A DNA stretch of 35,847 nucleotides, from positions 1 through 35,847 of the forward strand of contig JAJEEH010000008.1 in the NCBI GenBank assembly GCA_022821105.1, in the 5' to 3' direction. The stretch comes from Acidimicrobiia bacterium. GTDB taxonomy: Bacteria; Actinomycetota; Acidimicrobiia; Acidimicrobiales; Bin134. Both the position numbers and the translations under genes were made by a program. Shown piece by piece: positions 16,074-23,485 of this stretch. Position 1 is the first letter of the stretch, and every line of letters starts with the position of its first letter. A model generated the notes under the pieces. That model worked only from the letters and a program-made list of their open reading frames with translations, was not told the origin of the DNA and made no database searches.

Positions 16074-17054
16074 ATGAAACTCGCAACGTTGCCTGGTCCG
16101 AGCGAAAACGGGCGTTTGGTGGTGGTCTCGCGCGATCTAAAACACTGCGTGGCGGTCGATGACATCGCAGAAACACTGCTCGAGGCGATTAGACGGTGGG
16201 ACGACGTGGCCCCGGCACTCCAGGAGCGATTTGATCAGATTGAAGCCGGTAGCGGCGACGGTTCCGCGGCGTTCAAGGCGGGCGAAGCGATGGCACCGCT
16301 ACCGCGGGCGCCCCAGTGGCTCGACGGCTCAGTGTTCCAGACACACCTAGACCTCATGTCGCAGGCGCTGCACCCCGAGCGACCCAACGAGCCCAGCGAC
16401 TACCCATTCATCTACCAGGGTGCGTCCGACGACCTGCGTGGCCCGACCGATGCGATCTGCGGATACCGATTCGACGAGGGCATCGACTTTGAAGGTGAAT
16501 TTGGGGTGGTAGTCGATGAAGTTCCCATGCGGACCACTGCCGCCGATGCCCTCGACCACGTCAAGCTACTGGTCTTGATCAATGATGTGAGCCTGCGGGC
16601 TTACGCCGGTCGTGAAATCTCGGCTGGATTCGGCTTTCTCCAGGCGAAACCGTCCACCGCTTTCGCAGCGGTCGCGGTGACGCCAGACGAACTCGGTGGC
16701 GCATGGCGCGACGGCCGAGTGAACCTCCCATTGCGCGTCGGGCGAAGCGGCGAGTGGTTCGGCCACCCACATGGATCCGAGATGACTTTCCACTTCGGAG
16801 AGCTCATCGCCCACTCTGCTTATACCCGCCTGTTGTCTGCGGGAACGATCATTGGTTCGGGAACGGTGTCCAGCGCAGACCGCTCCGTGGGCTCAGCCTG
16901 CATCGCTGAGCGCCGCGCGATCGAGATCATCGACTCGGGGGCGCCGTCAACACAGTTCCTAGGCGATGGAGAAACCGTCCGGATGGAGGTTCTTGACGAC
17001 GATGGCACTTCTATCTTCGGTGAGATTTACCAGCCTGTCGTCGTCGACGAATGA
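16074..17054 (+). CDS. FAH-fold hydrolase 3 (fumarylacetoacetate hydrolase-like)
   Basis: A 326-residue member with the extra N-terminal domain seen in bacterial fumarylacetoacetate hydrolases: MKLATLPGP, GRLVVVSRDL and APQWLDGSVFQTH. The catalytic core carries Glu140 and Glu142 (FEGEFGVVVDE) and Asp171 (INDVSLR) as metal ligands, then GFGFLQAKPSTAFAAVAVTP. Hydrolysis of a fumarylacetoacetate-like diketo acid is the best guess, which would normally belong to a homogentisate-type route. No homogentisate dioxygenase is present here, so it may act on a related intermediate. The ribosome site GGGAG sits 9 bases before the ATG. The gene is convergent with the cupin. Confidence 0.88.
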   Translation: MKLATLPGPSENGRLVVVSRDLKHCVAVDDIAETLLEAIRRWDDVAPALQERFDQIEAGSGDGSAAFKAGEAMAPLPRAPQWLDGSVFQTHLDLMSQALHPERPNEPSDYPFIYQGASDDLRGPTDAICGYRFDEGIDFEGEFGVVVDEVPMRTTAADALDHVKLLVLINDVSLRAYAGREISAGFGFLQAKPSTAFAAVAVTPDELGGAWRDGRVNLPLRVGRSGEWFGHPHGSEMTFHFGELIAHSAYTRLLSAGTIIGSGTVSSADRSVGSACIAERRAIEIIDSGAPSTQFLGDGETVRMEVLDDDGTSIFGEIYQPVVVDE

Positions 17055-17089
17055 CGATGCAGTGTGCCTCGGGAGTGCCGCACCCTGAG

Positions 17090-17632
17090 CTAGCCGAGCC
17101 CATCGGTGTATAGGCCGTCTATCAGAATGAAGGCGACTCGGCACGGTTGTTCGGTTCTGTTCATCCAGCCGTGGTTGGTGCCACGTTGTACGACGATGTC
17201 GCCTGGGTAGACGGTCGCCTCGCCCTCGTCCATCAACAGCACGACCTCGCCGGACAATACGATTCCGAAATCGATGGTCTCGGTGCGGTGGAAGGACCGG
17301 TGGCGGTCAGATTCGAGCTTGGCATCGGTCGCGCCGATGTTCTCGAACACGGCGTCCATGTCCGCCCCCTCGGCTTCGGGCGGAATGTCCAACACCCGAA
17401 TGCGGACCCCGTTTGTCGGCGGCGCGAGCACCAGTCCGGGCTCTTCGGCCTCGCGTCGGTCGCGGTCGATCAACGCAGGCGTCTCGGTGGTGTGCCAAAT
17501 CTCCTGGAAAACCAAGCCCTCCTCGCCAAGCGCGTCAAAGATCCGGCTTGTAGGGCCGTCGGCGACGATAATCGCAGTGCCGCCGTCGTCGTGGCCAGTG
17601 ATGATTCGGCGAACAGGTCCGGTAAAGCTCAT
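17090..17632 (-). CDS. Cupin-domain protein
   Basis: A 180-residue single-cupin protein of a type often found beside aromatic-degradation genes. The first cupin motif is HRTETIDFGIVLSGEV and the second is VVQRGTNHGWMNRTEQPC; both carry the expected histidines, and CRVAFILIDG closes the barrel. No signal peptide is seen. Catalytic, lyase or sensing roles are all known for cupins, so no reaction is assigned. A ribosome site, GAGAGG, lies about 7 bases before the ATG. It is the last gene before a run of 130 non-coding bases leading to tRNA-Ser. A fragment of a close paralogue lies at 2041-2149, linking the cluster to the rearranged region. Confidence 0.88.
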   Translation of the reverse strand: MSFTGPVRRIITGHDDGGTAIIVADGPTSRIFDALGEEGLVFQEIWHTTETPALIDRDRREAEEPGLVLAPPTNGVRIRVLDIPPEAEGADMDAVFENIGATDAKLESDRHRSFHRTETIDFGIVLSGEVVLLMDEGEATVYPGDIVVQRGTNHGWMNRTEQPCRVAFILIDGLYTDGLG

Positions 17633-17649
17633 GAAACTGCCTCTCTTGG

Positions 17650-17669
17650 GATGAATGTGGATGAATGTG
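17650..17669. repeat. Two-unit 10-bp tandem repeat
   Basis: GATGAATGTG occurs twice without a gap, in the leader of the cupin gene and about 95 bases from the 3' end of tRNA-Ser. I see no reading frame or other signal in 17670-17762. Confidence 0.8.
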
Positions 17670-17762
17670 TTGGTCCGACTACCTGGAATTGAAGAGGCTC
17701 AGGCAAATCCGCGAAGTGCTGGGATTAGTCCTCGAGGTTCCTGGCCAATCGGGGAACTCTAT

Positions 17763-17852
17763 TGGCGGAAGGTATGGGATTCGAACCCATGGTGACCCGG
17801 AGGCCACAACGGCTTTCGAGGCCGCCCCATTCGTCCGCTCTGGCAACCTTCC
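17763..17852 (-). tRNA. tRNA-Ser (anticodon CGA)
   Basis: Read on the reverse strand, the 7-bp acceptor stem GGAAGGT pairs with ACCTTCC. The anticodon loop CTCGAAA gives anticodon CGA (codon UCG), flanked by GGC and GCC. A long variable arm, typical of serine tRNA, precedes the T arm with GGTTCGAATCC. CCA is encoded at 17765-17763. The 3' end points left, toward the lower-GC catabolic cluster. The short frames that cross it, with peptides like GIRTHGD, are tRNA shadows. Confidence 0.96.
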
Positions 17853-17906
17853 GCCCTTCAGGATAGTGAGCGGTGTCGGCGCCCTCCCAGCCCATAACCT
17901 GACCTT

Positions 17907-18356
17907 GTGATCGACGACGGCGCGCTCATGGAACTGGCCCTGGCCGAGGCCCGCCGTGCCGCTGAGCTCGGCGAGGTGCCCATCGGCGCGGCGGTGGCCA
18001 TCGACGGTGAAGTGCTGGCCGCCCGCCACAACGAGCGGTTGAGCACCAACGATCCCACCGCCCACGCCGAGATCCTGGCCCTGCGGGACGCGGCCGCGGC
18101 TCAAGGCACATCCCGCCTCGACGGGGCGGTGCTGGCCACCACGCTGGAGCCGTGTCCGATGTGCGCCGGAGCGGCGGTGATGGCCCGGGTGGGCCGGGTG
18201 GTGTTCGCCGCCGAGGACCCCAAGGCCGGGGCCTGCGGAACCCTCTACAACCTGGGGGCCGACCCCCGGCTCAACCACAGCTTCGACGTGGTGGCCGGCG
18301 TCGGCCGAGACGAGTCCGCCGCCCTGCTCAGAGACTTCTTCGCGGAGCGCCGCTGA
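17907..18356 (+). CDS. tadA: tRNA adenosine-34 deaminase
   Basis: Converts adenosine to inosine at the wobble position of tRNA-Arg(ACG). The zinc and catalytic residues are visible: His53 and Glu55 in AHAEILALRDA, and Cys83 and Cys86 in PCPMCAGA. RHNERLSTNDPTAHAE and FAAEDPKAGACG are also typical. At 149 residues the length is right. The start may be GTG 17907 or ATG 17928 (MELALAEARRA); neither has a clear ribosome site. It follows tRNA-Ser head to head and is an essential core gene, which helps mark the end of the accessory region to its left. Confidence 0.93.
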   Translation: MIDDGALMELALAEARRAAELGEVPIGAAVAIDGEVLAARHNERLSTNDPTAHAEILALRDAAAAQGTSRLDGAVLATTLEPCPMCAGAAVMARVGRVVFAAEDPKAGACGTLYNLGADPRLNHSFDVVAGVGRDESAALLRDFFAERR

Positions 18357-18357
18357 G

Positions 18358-18966
18358 CTAGCGGCGCTTCTTGGCGCGGGACTTCCTCCGCTGCTGGGCC
18401 CGGTCTGCCCCGCGGCGGCGGGGCCAGAAGAGCCACACGGCCAGCACCACGGCCACAGGGATGATCACTATCAGCGCGATGGTGCTGGCGCCGATGCCGC
18501 CATCGCCGCCCGACCCTTGAGCGGCCGACGGGGGAAGCCACTCGGGCGGGGCGCCAGCCGGGTCGTAGGTGAACTCGAACTCCTCGGAGGCCCAATCGCC
18601 ATCGGAGTCGTCCAGCAGTTCCCAGATCACCTTGTATGTGCCGGGCTCAGTGAGGGGGTCGAAGCGGCCCCGCACCAGGTGGCCGTTCACCTCTATGGCC
18701 GTCAGAGCGCGGGTGCCGTCGGGGTATTGCAGCGCCACTCCGTTGGACTGGTGGGGCCGTATGGGCTCTCGGAACTCCATCTCCACCCGGTCGACCATTC
18801 CGCCCACCGTTTGGCCTGGGTTCGGGGCCGACCGGCGCATTTCGGCATGGGCGGCGGCGGTGTCGCTGAACACCACCAGCAGCGAGAACAAAAGGGCCAG
18901 CACGATGGCGATGGCCACCACCAGCGCCACTGCCCTCTGAGCCCTCTTGCGGGTCCGAGCCCTCAT
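18358..18966 (-). CDS. CopC-domain membrane-anchored protein
   Basis: A 202-residue protein with an N-terminal hydrophobic segment (about 12-32), possibly cleaved before His40. A CopC-type domain (HAEMRRSAPNPGQTV, then VEMEFREPI) lies outside the cell. A second hydrophobic segment near 157-180 (IALIVIIPVAVVLAVWLFW) and a basic tail rich in Arg and Lys (about 183-202) end it. CopC domains bind copper in the periplasm or at the cell surface, with the mature N-terminal histidine as one ligand, which is present here. No CopD-like channel is nearby, so copper handling is only suggested. It ends 1 base from the stop of tadA, tail to tail. Confidence 0.85.
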   Translation of the reverse strand: MRARTRKRAQRAVALVVAIAIVLALLFSLLVVFSDTAAAHAEMRRSAPNPGQTVGGMVDRVEMEFREPIRPHQSNGVALQYPDGTRALTAIEVNGHLVRGRFDPLTEPGTYKVIWELLDDSDGDWASEEFEFTYDPAGAPPEWLPPSAAQGSGGDGGIGASTIALIVIIPVAVVLAVWLFWPRRRGADRAQQRRKSRAKKRR

Positions 18967-19047
18967 GACGCCACACTATTTGCCGCCGAGCCCCCTACGA
19001 ACAGCCGACTGTCACTGGCGGGGCGTATCGTGCAGTTTGTGCATGCG

Positions 19048-20922
19048 ATGGGCGGCGCCCACGGCGCCATCGGCCACGATCCTTCAGGAGTAAAGGGCAA
19101 GCAGATAGCCGGGCAGACGATCCGCCGGGTGGCTGGTTTTGCGCGCCCCTATCGGACCATGCTCATCGGCTTTGTGGTGGTGCTGTTGCTGGGGGCGCTG
19201 TTGTCGCTGGTGCCGCCGCTGCTGTTTCGCCAGATCATCGACGAGGCCATCGAGAACCGGGATCGGGGCCAGGTACACCTGCTGGCCGGGATCATCGTGC
19301 TGGCTGCCTTCGGCGAGGCGGCGCTGTCGTTCATCGAGCGCTACTGGTCGGCCCGCATCGGAGAGGGGCTGATCTACGACCTGCGGGTGAAGCTGTACGA
19401 CCACGTGCAGCGGATGCCGATGGCGTTCTTCACCCGGGTGCAGACCGGATCGCTCATCAGCCGGATGAACAACGACGTGATCGGCGCCCAGCGGGCGTTC
19501 ACCGGCACGCTGGGGTCGGTGGTGTCCAACACCATCGTTTTGGCCACAACTCTGGTGGCCATGTTCCTTTTGGAGTGGCGGCTCACGCTGATGGCACTGG
19601 CCCTGTTGCCGGTGTTCATCCTGCCCACCAAGCGGGTGGGCCGGAAGCTCCAGGCCCTCACCCGGGAGTCCATGGAGCACAACGCCTCCATGAACACGGT
19701 GATGACCGAGAAGCTCAACGTGTCGGGGGCGCTATTGGTGAAGCTGTTCGGACGCCACAACCAAGAGCGCGACGGCTTCGGCGCCACCGCCGGGCGGGTG
19801 CGCGACATCGGGGTGCGCAGCGCCATGTACGGCCGGACGTTCTTCATCGCCCTGAGCCTGGTGGGGGCGGTGGGTGCCGCCATGTTGTACTGGGTGGGGG
19901 CTCAGCTGGTGATCTCCGGGGCGATCACGGTGGGGACCCTGGCCGCCATGGGGCTGATGGTGGTGCGGATCTACACCCCGCTCACCAGCCTGACCAATGC
20001 CCGGGTGGACGTGATGACCGCGCTGGTGTCGTTCGAGCGGGTGTTCGAGGTGCTGGACACACCCAATCCCATCGCCGACCGGCCCAACGCGGTCACGCTG
20101 CAACAGCCCAAGGGGCGAATCGAGCTGGCCGATGTGACCTTCACCTATCCGCCCAGCGACAACCGGCTGGCCTCGCTGCAAACCGACACCGCCGCCCCGG
20201 AGGCCACCGGCCAACCGGTGCTGCGCCACGTGTCGGCGGTGATCGAGCCGGGGCAGTTGGTGGCGCTGGTGGGGCCTTCGGGCGCGGGCAAGACCACCTT
20301 GGCCGCGCTTTTGACCCGGCTGTACGACGTGGACGACGGCGCGGTGCAGATCGATGGGGTCGACGTGCGCGATGTGGCCCAGGAATCGCTGCGGGCTTCA
20401 ATCGGAGTGGTCCCCCAAGATCCGCACCTGTTCCACGAGACGGTGGCCGACAACTTGCGCTACGTGCGGCCCGACGCCACCGACGCCGAGATGGAGGCCG
20501 CTTGCCGGTCGGCTCACATCCACAACCTCATCGCCTCGTTGCCCGAGGACTACGACACCGTGGTGGGCGAGCGGGGCTACCGGCTGTCGGGCGGCGAGAA
20601 GCAGCGGCTGGCCATCGCCCGGGTGCTGCTCAAGGACCCGGCCATCGTGGTGCTGGACGAGGCCACCAGCCACCTCGACAGCGAGAACGAGGCGCTGGTG
20701 CAGCAGGCCCTGGGAATTGCCCTACAAGGGCGCACCGCGGTGGTGATCGCCCATCGGCTGTCCACCGTCACCAACGCCGATCTGATCTTGGTGCTCGACC
20801 AAGGGAAGCTGGTGGAGTCGGGCCGCCATGATGATCTGCTGGCCGCCGACGGGCTCTACGCCGAGCTGTATCGCACATTGGTGCGCAACGAGCAGCGGTC
20901 TCCCGCGGAGAGCGCAGTATGA
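19048..20922 (+). CDS. ABC exporter, fused membrane and ATPase half-transporter
   Basis: A 624-residue transporter half of the MsbA/LmrA type, exporting lipid, drug or peptide substrates as a dimer. Six membrane segments occupy about residues 35-340. The ATPase domain has Walker A GPSGAGKTT (409-417), signature LSGGEKQR (513-520), Walker B AIVVLDEATS (532-541) and IAHRLST as H-loop. The open frame extends upstream to 18517 across the copC-like gene, but that part is antisense overlap; I use ATG 19048, with GTG 19039 or 19030 as alternatives. Its stop overlaps the start of xseA (ATGA), so it probably leads that operon. The substrate is unknown. Confidence 0.92.
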   Translation: MGGAHGAIGHDPSGVKGKQIAGQTIRRVAGFARPYRTMLIGFVVVLLLGALLSLVPPLLFRQIIDEAIENRDRGQVHLLAGIIVLAAFGEAALSFIERYWSARIGEGLIYDLRVKLYDHVQRMPMAFFTRVQTGSLISRMNNDVIGAQRAFTGTLGSVVSNTIVLATTLVAMFLLEWRLTLMALALLPVFILPTKRVGRKLQALTRESMEHNASMNTVMTEKLNVSGALLVKLFGRHNQERDGFGATAGRVRDIGVRSAMYGRTFFIALSLVGAVGAAMLYWVGAQLVISGAITVGTLAAMGLMVVRIYTPLTSLTNARVDVMTALVSFERVFEVLDTPNPIADRPNAVTLQQPKGRIELADVTFTYPPSDNRLASLQTDTAAPEATGQPVLRHVSAVIEPGQLVALVGPSGAGKTTLAALLTRLYDVDDGAVQIDGVDVRDVAQESLRASIGVVPQDPHLFHETVADNLRYVRPDATDAEMEAACRSAHIHNLIASLPEDYDTVVGERGYRLSGGEKQRLAIARVLLKDPAIVVLDEATSHLDSENEALVQQALGIALQGRTAVVIAHRLSTVTNADLILVLDQGKLVESGRHDDLLAADGLYAELYRTLVRNEQRSPAESAV

Positions 20923-22331
20923 GCCTGTTCGACTCCGCTGATCCGGGCGCCGTCGCCGGACCGGCCACGTTCACCGTCGCCGAGCTGGCCGAGCGCATCA
21001 AGCAGGTGCTGGGCGACGCCTTCGGCGATGAGCTGTGGGTGGAGGGCGAGATCCGCAACCTGAGCCGGGCCCGCAGCGGACACATGTACTTCGACCTGGT
21101 CGAGCCCGACCCGAGCAACGGCGCGGGCAAACAGCCCGAGGCATCGATTTCGGTGGCTCTGTTCCGGTTCAACCGAGAGCGGGTGGAGGACACGCTGCGC
21201 CGCCACGGCGGCATGGCCATGGAAGACGGGATGAAGGTCCGCATCCAGGGCAAGCTGGATTTCTGGCCCCCGGGAGGCCGGCTCCAGATCTACATGTCGG
21301 GCATCGATCCCAACTTCACGCTGGGCGAACTGGAGGCCGAGCGGCTGCGGCTGTTGGAGAAGCTGCGCGACGAGGGGCTGCTGGCCAAGAACCAGGCCGT
21401 GCCCTTCCCGGTGGCCCCGCTGAGCATCGGGCTGGTCACCTCCCAGGGGAGCGCCGCCCACCACGACTTCCACAATGAGCTGGAGAACAGCGGGTTGGCC
21501 TGGGATGTGGTGCTGGCCGACACCCCGGTTCAGGGGGTGGACGCTCCCCCGCTCATCGCCGCGGCCATCGCCGCGGTGGGGCGGGCCGGGGTGGATGTGA
21601 TCGCGGTGGTGAGAGGAGGGGGGGCCCGAACCGATCTGGTGGCCTTCGACAGCGAGGTGGTGGCCCGAGCCGTTGCCGATGCTCCGGTGCCGGTGGTGAC
21701 CGGGGTGGGCCATGAGATCGACCGAACCATCATCGACGAGGTGGCCCACGAAGCTCAGAAGACACCCACGGCGGCTGCGGTGTTCATCGTTGGTGCTGCC
21801 CGGGCCCATTTGGAGGCAACTGAGCTGGCCTGGGAGGCGATTGCCGAGTGGGCCCAGAGGATCGCGAATGACGCCGACCGGCGGCTGGCGACGGTGAGCC
21901 AGACCACCGCCCGAGCTGCCGAGGGCCATCTGCATCGCGCCAGCAGTCGGCTGGAGGGCCGGGCCGGGCGGGTCCGTGACCTGGCCGAGACCCGGACCCG
22001 AAGCGAGACCCGCAAAGTGGACGACTGCGCGGGGACCATGCGCCACCGGGCGTTGTCGGCCATCGCCGAAGGACGGCGCACCCTGGAGCAGAAGAAATCG
22101 GGGGTGGCTGGCCAGGCCATGCGGACACCGAGAGCCGCGGCCAAGGAGCTGGCCAACCTGGAAAGCCGGGTGCGCCTGCTCGATCCTCGGAAAATCTTGG
22201 CCCGTGGTTGGTCGATCACCCGCCACAGCGGCAAAGTTGTGCGCGACCCGGCGGCGCTGGCCGCCGGTGATGAGCTGGTAACCACCGTGGCCGAGGGCGA
22301 ACTGCACAGCACCGTTTCTGAGCGGCAATGA
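20919..22331 (+). CDS. xseA: Exodeoxyribonuclease VII large subunit
   Basis: Catalytic subunit of exonuclease VII, which degrades single-stranded DNA to oligonucleotides. The N-terminal OB-fold (about 15-115) includes LWVEGEIRNLSRARSGHMYF. The catalytic domain starts around PLSIGLVTSQGSAAHHDF, then VVRGGGARTDLVAFD, PVVTGVGHEIDRTIID and VAHEAQKTPTAAA, all standard XseA segments. The C-terminal coiled-coil part ends ILARGWSITR. Length is 470 residues. It is coupled to the preceding transporter by a 4-base overlap and followed after 13 bases by xseB. Confidence 0.96.
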   Translation: MSLFDSADPGAVAGPATFTVAELAERIKQVLGDAFGDELWVEGEIRNLSRARSGHMYFDLVEPDPSNGAGKQPEASISVALFRFNRERVEDTLRRHGGMAMEDGMKVRIQGKLDFWPPGGRLQIYMSGIDPNFTLGELEAERLRLLEKLRDEGLLAKNQAVPFPVAPLSIGLVTSQGSAAHHDFHNELENSGLAWDVVLADTPVQGVDAPPLIAAAIAAVGRAGVDVIAVVRGGGARTDLVAFDSEVVARAVADAPVPVVTGVGHEIDRTIIDEVAHEAQKTPTAAAVFIVGAARAHLEATELAWEAIAEWAQRIANDADRRLATVSQTTARAAEGHLHRASSRLEGRAGRVRDLAETRTRSETRKVDDCAGTMRHRALSAIAEGRRTLEQKKSGVAGQAMRTPRAAAKELANLESRVRLLDPRKILARGWSITRHSGKVVRDPAALAAGDELVTTVAEGELHSTVSERQ

Positions 22332-22344
22332 GGAGAACGAGAAG

Positions 22345-22566
22345 ATGAGCACACAAGAGATCGGCTACGCCGATGCCCTGAGCGAGCTTCAGCAGATCTT
22401 GGGCGAGCTCGAGGCTGAGGACATCGACATCGACGTGCTGGCGGTGAAGGTCGAGCGGGCCGCCGAGCTGATCCGGGTATGCCGGGGGCGGATCAACGAC
22501 GCCGAGGTGCGGGTGAAAGAGATCGTGGCCGGTATGGACAGCGAAGAGGGCGAGTCGTCCGAGTAA
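22345..22566 (+). CDS. xseB: Exodeoxyribonuclease VII small subunit
   Basis: A 73-residue helical protein that assembles on the long helices of XseA. YADALSELQQILGELEAEDI and DVLAVKVERAAELIRVCRGR form the two-helix hairpin expected of the family. A ribosome site, GAGGAGAACGAGAAG, precedes the ATG. The gene lies right behind xseA, the usual order in actinobacteria, and its stop overlaps the next ATG (TAATG). Confidence 0.95.
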   Translation: MSTQEIGYADALSELQQILGELEAEDIDIDVLAVKVERAAELIRVCRGRINDAEVRVKEIVAGMDSEEGESSE

Positions 22567-23453
22567 TGCCCACTGAGAAACTCGAAACGGTCGACGCTTT
22601 CATCGTCTTCGATCTGGCCGACGTGCCCGAATCGGTGGGCATCGTCCGCTCCGCCCGCAAGATCTTGCCCGGCGGGGCCAGCGACCTGGCCCGGTCGATG
22701 ACTTACGCCCTCGCCACCTTCGAGATGCGCCGCAGCGGGGCCTCGGCGGGGATCAACGCAGTGGACGACGACCGGGCCGACGCGGTGGCCAGGTTCACCG
22801 CCGAGATCGCCCCCATGGTGGGTTCGGGCCGATTCCTGCCCGAACCCGGCACCCGGGTGCCGAGGGCGGCGCTGGCCTCTTTGGCCGAGGACGATCCCCG
22901 CGCCGCGGTGGGCGATGTGGCCGACCAGGCGACCGTCGCCGGAGTGGTGGCCGCGGCGGCCCAGGCCAGCGGCGGGTTAGACGGCCGCACTGTGGCCATC
23001 GAGGGCGCGGGACCGATCTGCGATGCCCTGAAAGCCGCCGTTGAGGATCGGGGCGGAACGATGGTGGAAATGAACGGCCAAGCCGACGTGCTGTTCGCCG
23101 GCTCCAAGATGGGGGCCATCAACCACACCATGGCTGAACAGCTCCAAGTGGGCACCCTGGTCCCCTACGGCCCGATCCCGGTGACCGCCCGGGCCCTGGC
23201 CATTCTCGGCCGGGCCGGCACCACCGTTGTCCCCGATTTCATCTCCACCGCCGGATCGCTGTTCGCCTGGTGGCCCTCCGGCGACCCCACCCCCGAGGCC
23301 ATCGCCGCCGACGCCGCGGCCAAGATCACCGCTTCCCTAGAGGAGATCGCCGACCACCCCGACGGCCTCTTCCTCGCCGCTGCCTACCGGGCCGAGAGCT
23401 TCCTGGCCACCTGGCAGGAATCCCTTCCCTTCGGCCGCCCCCTGGCTTCGTAG
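22566..23453 (+). CDS. Glu/Leu/Phe/Val dehydrogenase-like protein with degenerate active site
   Basis: A 295-residue protein that resembles amino-acid dehydrogenases in layout. An N-terminal segment (IVRSARKILPGGASDLARSM, then RRSGASAGIN) is followed by a Rossmann-like domain (GRTVAIEGAGPICDALKAAV). Then come AGSKMGAINHTM and VVPDFISTAGSLFAWW, which match the family's late segments. In active enzymes the corresponding early motif is GGAKGGI or GGGKAGI with a catalytic lysine; here it reads SGASAGI, so the lysine seems to be Ser. It may be a non-catalytic or re-purposed relative. The ATG overlaps the xseB stop, so it is in the xse operon. The assignment is by motif order only. Confidence 0.6.
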   Translation: MPTEKLETVDAFIVFDLADVPESVGIVRSARKILPGGASDLARSMTYALATFEMRRSGASAGINAVDDDRADAVARFTAEIAPMVGSGRFLPEPGTRVPRAALASLAEDDPRAAVGDVADQATVAGVVAAAAQASGGLDGRTVAIEGAGPICDALKAAVEDRGGTMVEMNGQADVLFAGSKMGAINHTMAEQLQVGTLVPYGPIPVTARALAILGRAGTTVVPDFISTAGSLFAWWPSGDPTPEAIAADAAAKITASLEEIADHPDGLFLAAAYRAESFLATWQESLPFGRPLAS

Positions 23454-23468
23454 TGCGGAGGTCGGCCC

Positions 23469-23485
23469 CGGCGGCCTAGCCGCTG
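23469..23485. terminator. Possible shared hairpin between convergent genes
   Basis: GCGGC at 23471-23475 and GCCGC at 23479-23483 form a perfect stem around a CTA loop, extended by one G-T and one C-G pair. It lies between two convergent genes and covers the stop of the acyl-CoA dehydrogenase. There is no T tract, so termination is only suggested. Confidence 0.3.

Noticed and set aside
17665-17910. Forward ORF crossing tRNA-Ser
   Set aside because: The GIRTHGDPEA stretch is a tRNA shadow; no homologous protein features outside it.
18517-19047. N-terminal extension of the ABC exporter by 177 codons
   Set aside because: The extension is antisense to the CopC-domain gene and has no transporter features; the normal exporter N-terminus begins near 19048.
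20856-22352. A 498-codon open frame on the strand opposite xseA
   Set aside because: It mirrors xseA in a very GC-rich stretch, is dominated by Gly, His, Arg and Gln and has no recognisable domain. Such antisense frames are expected from third-position GC bias.
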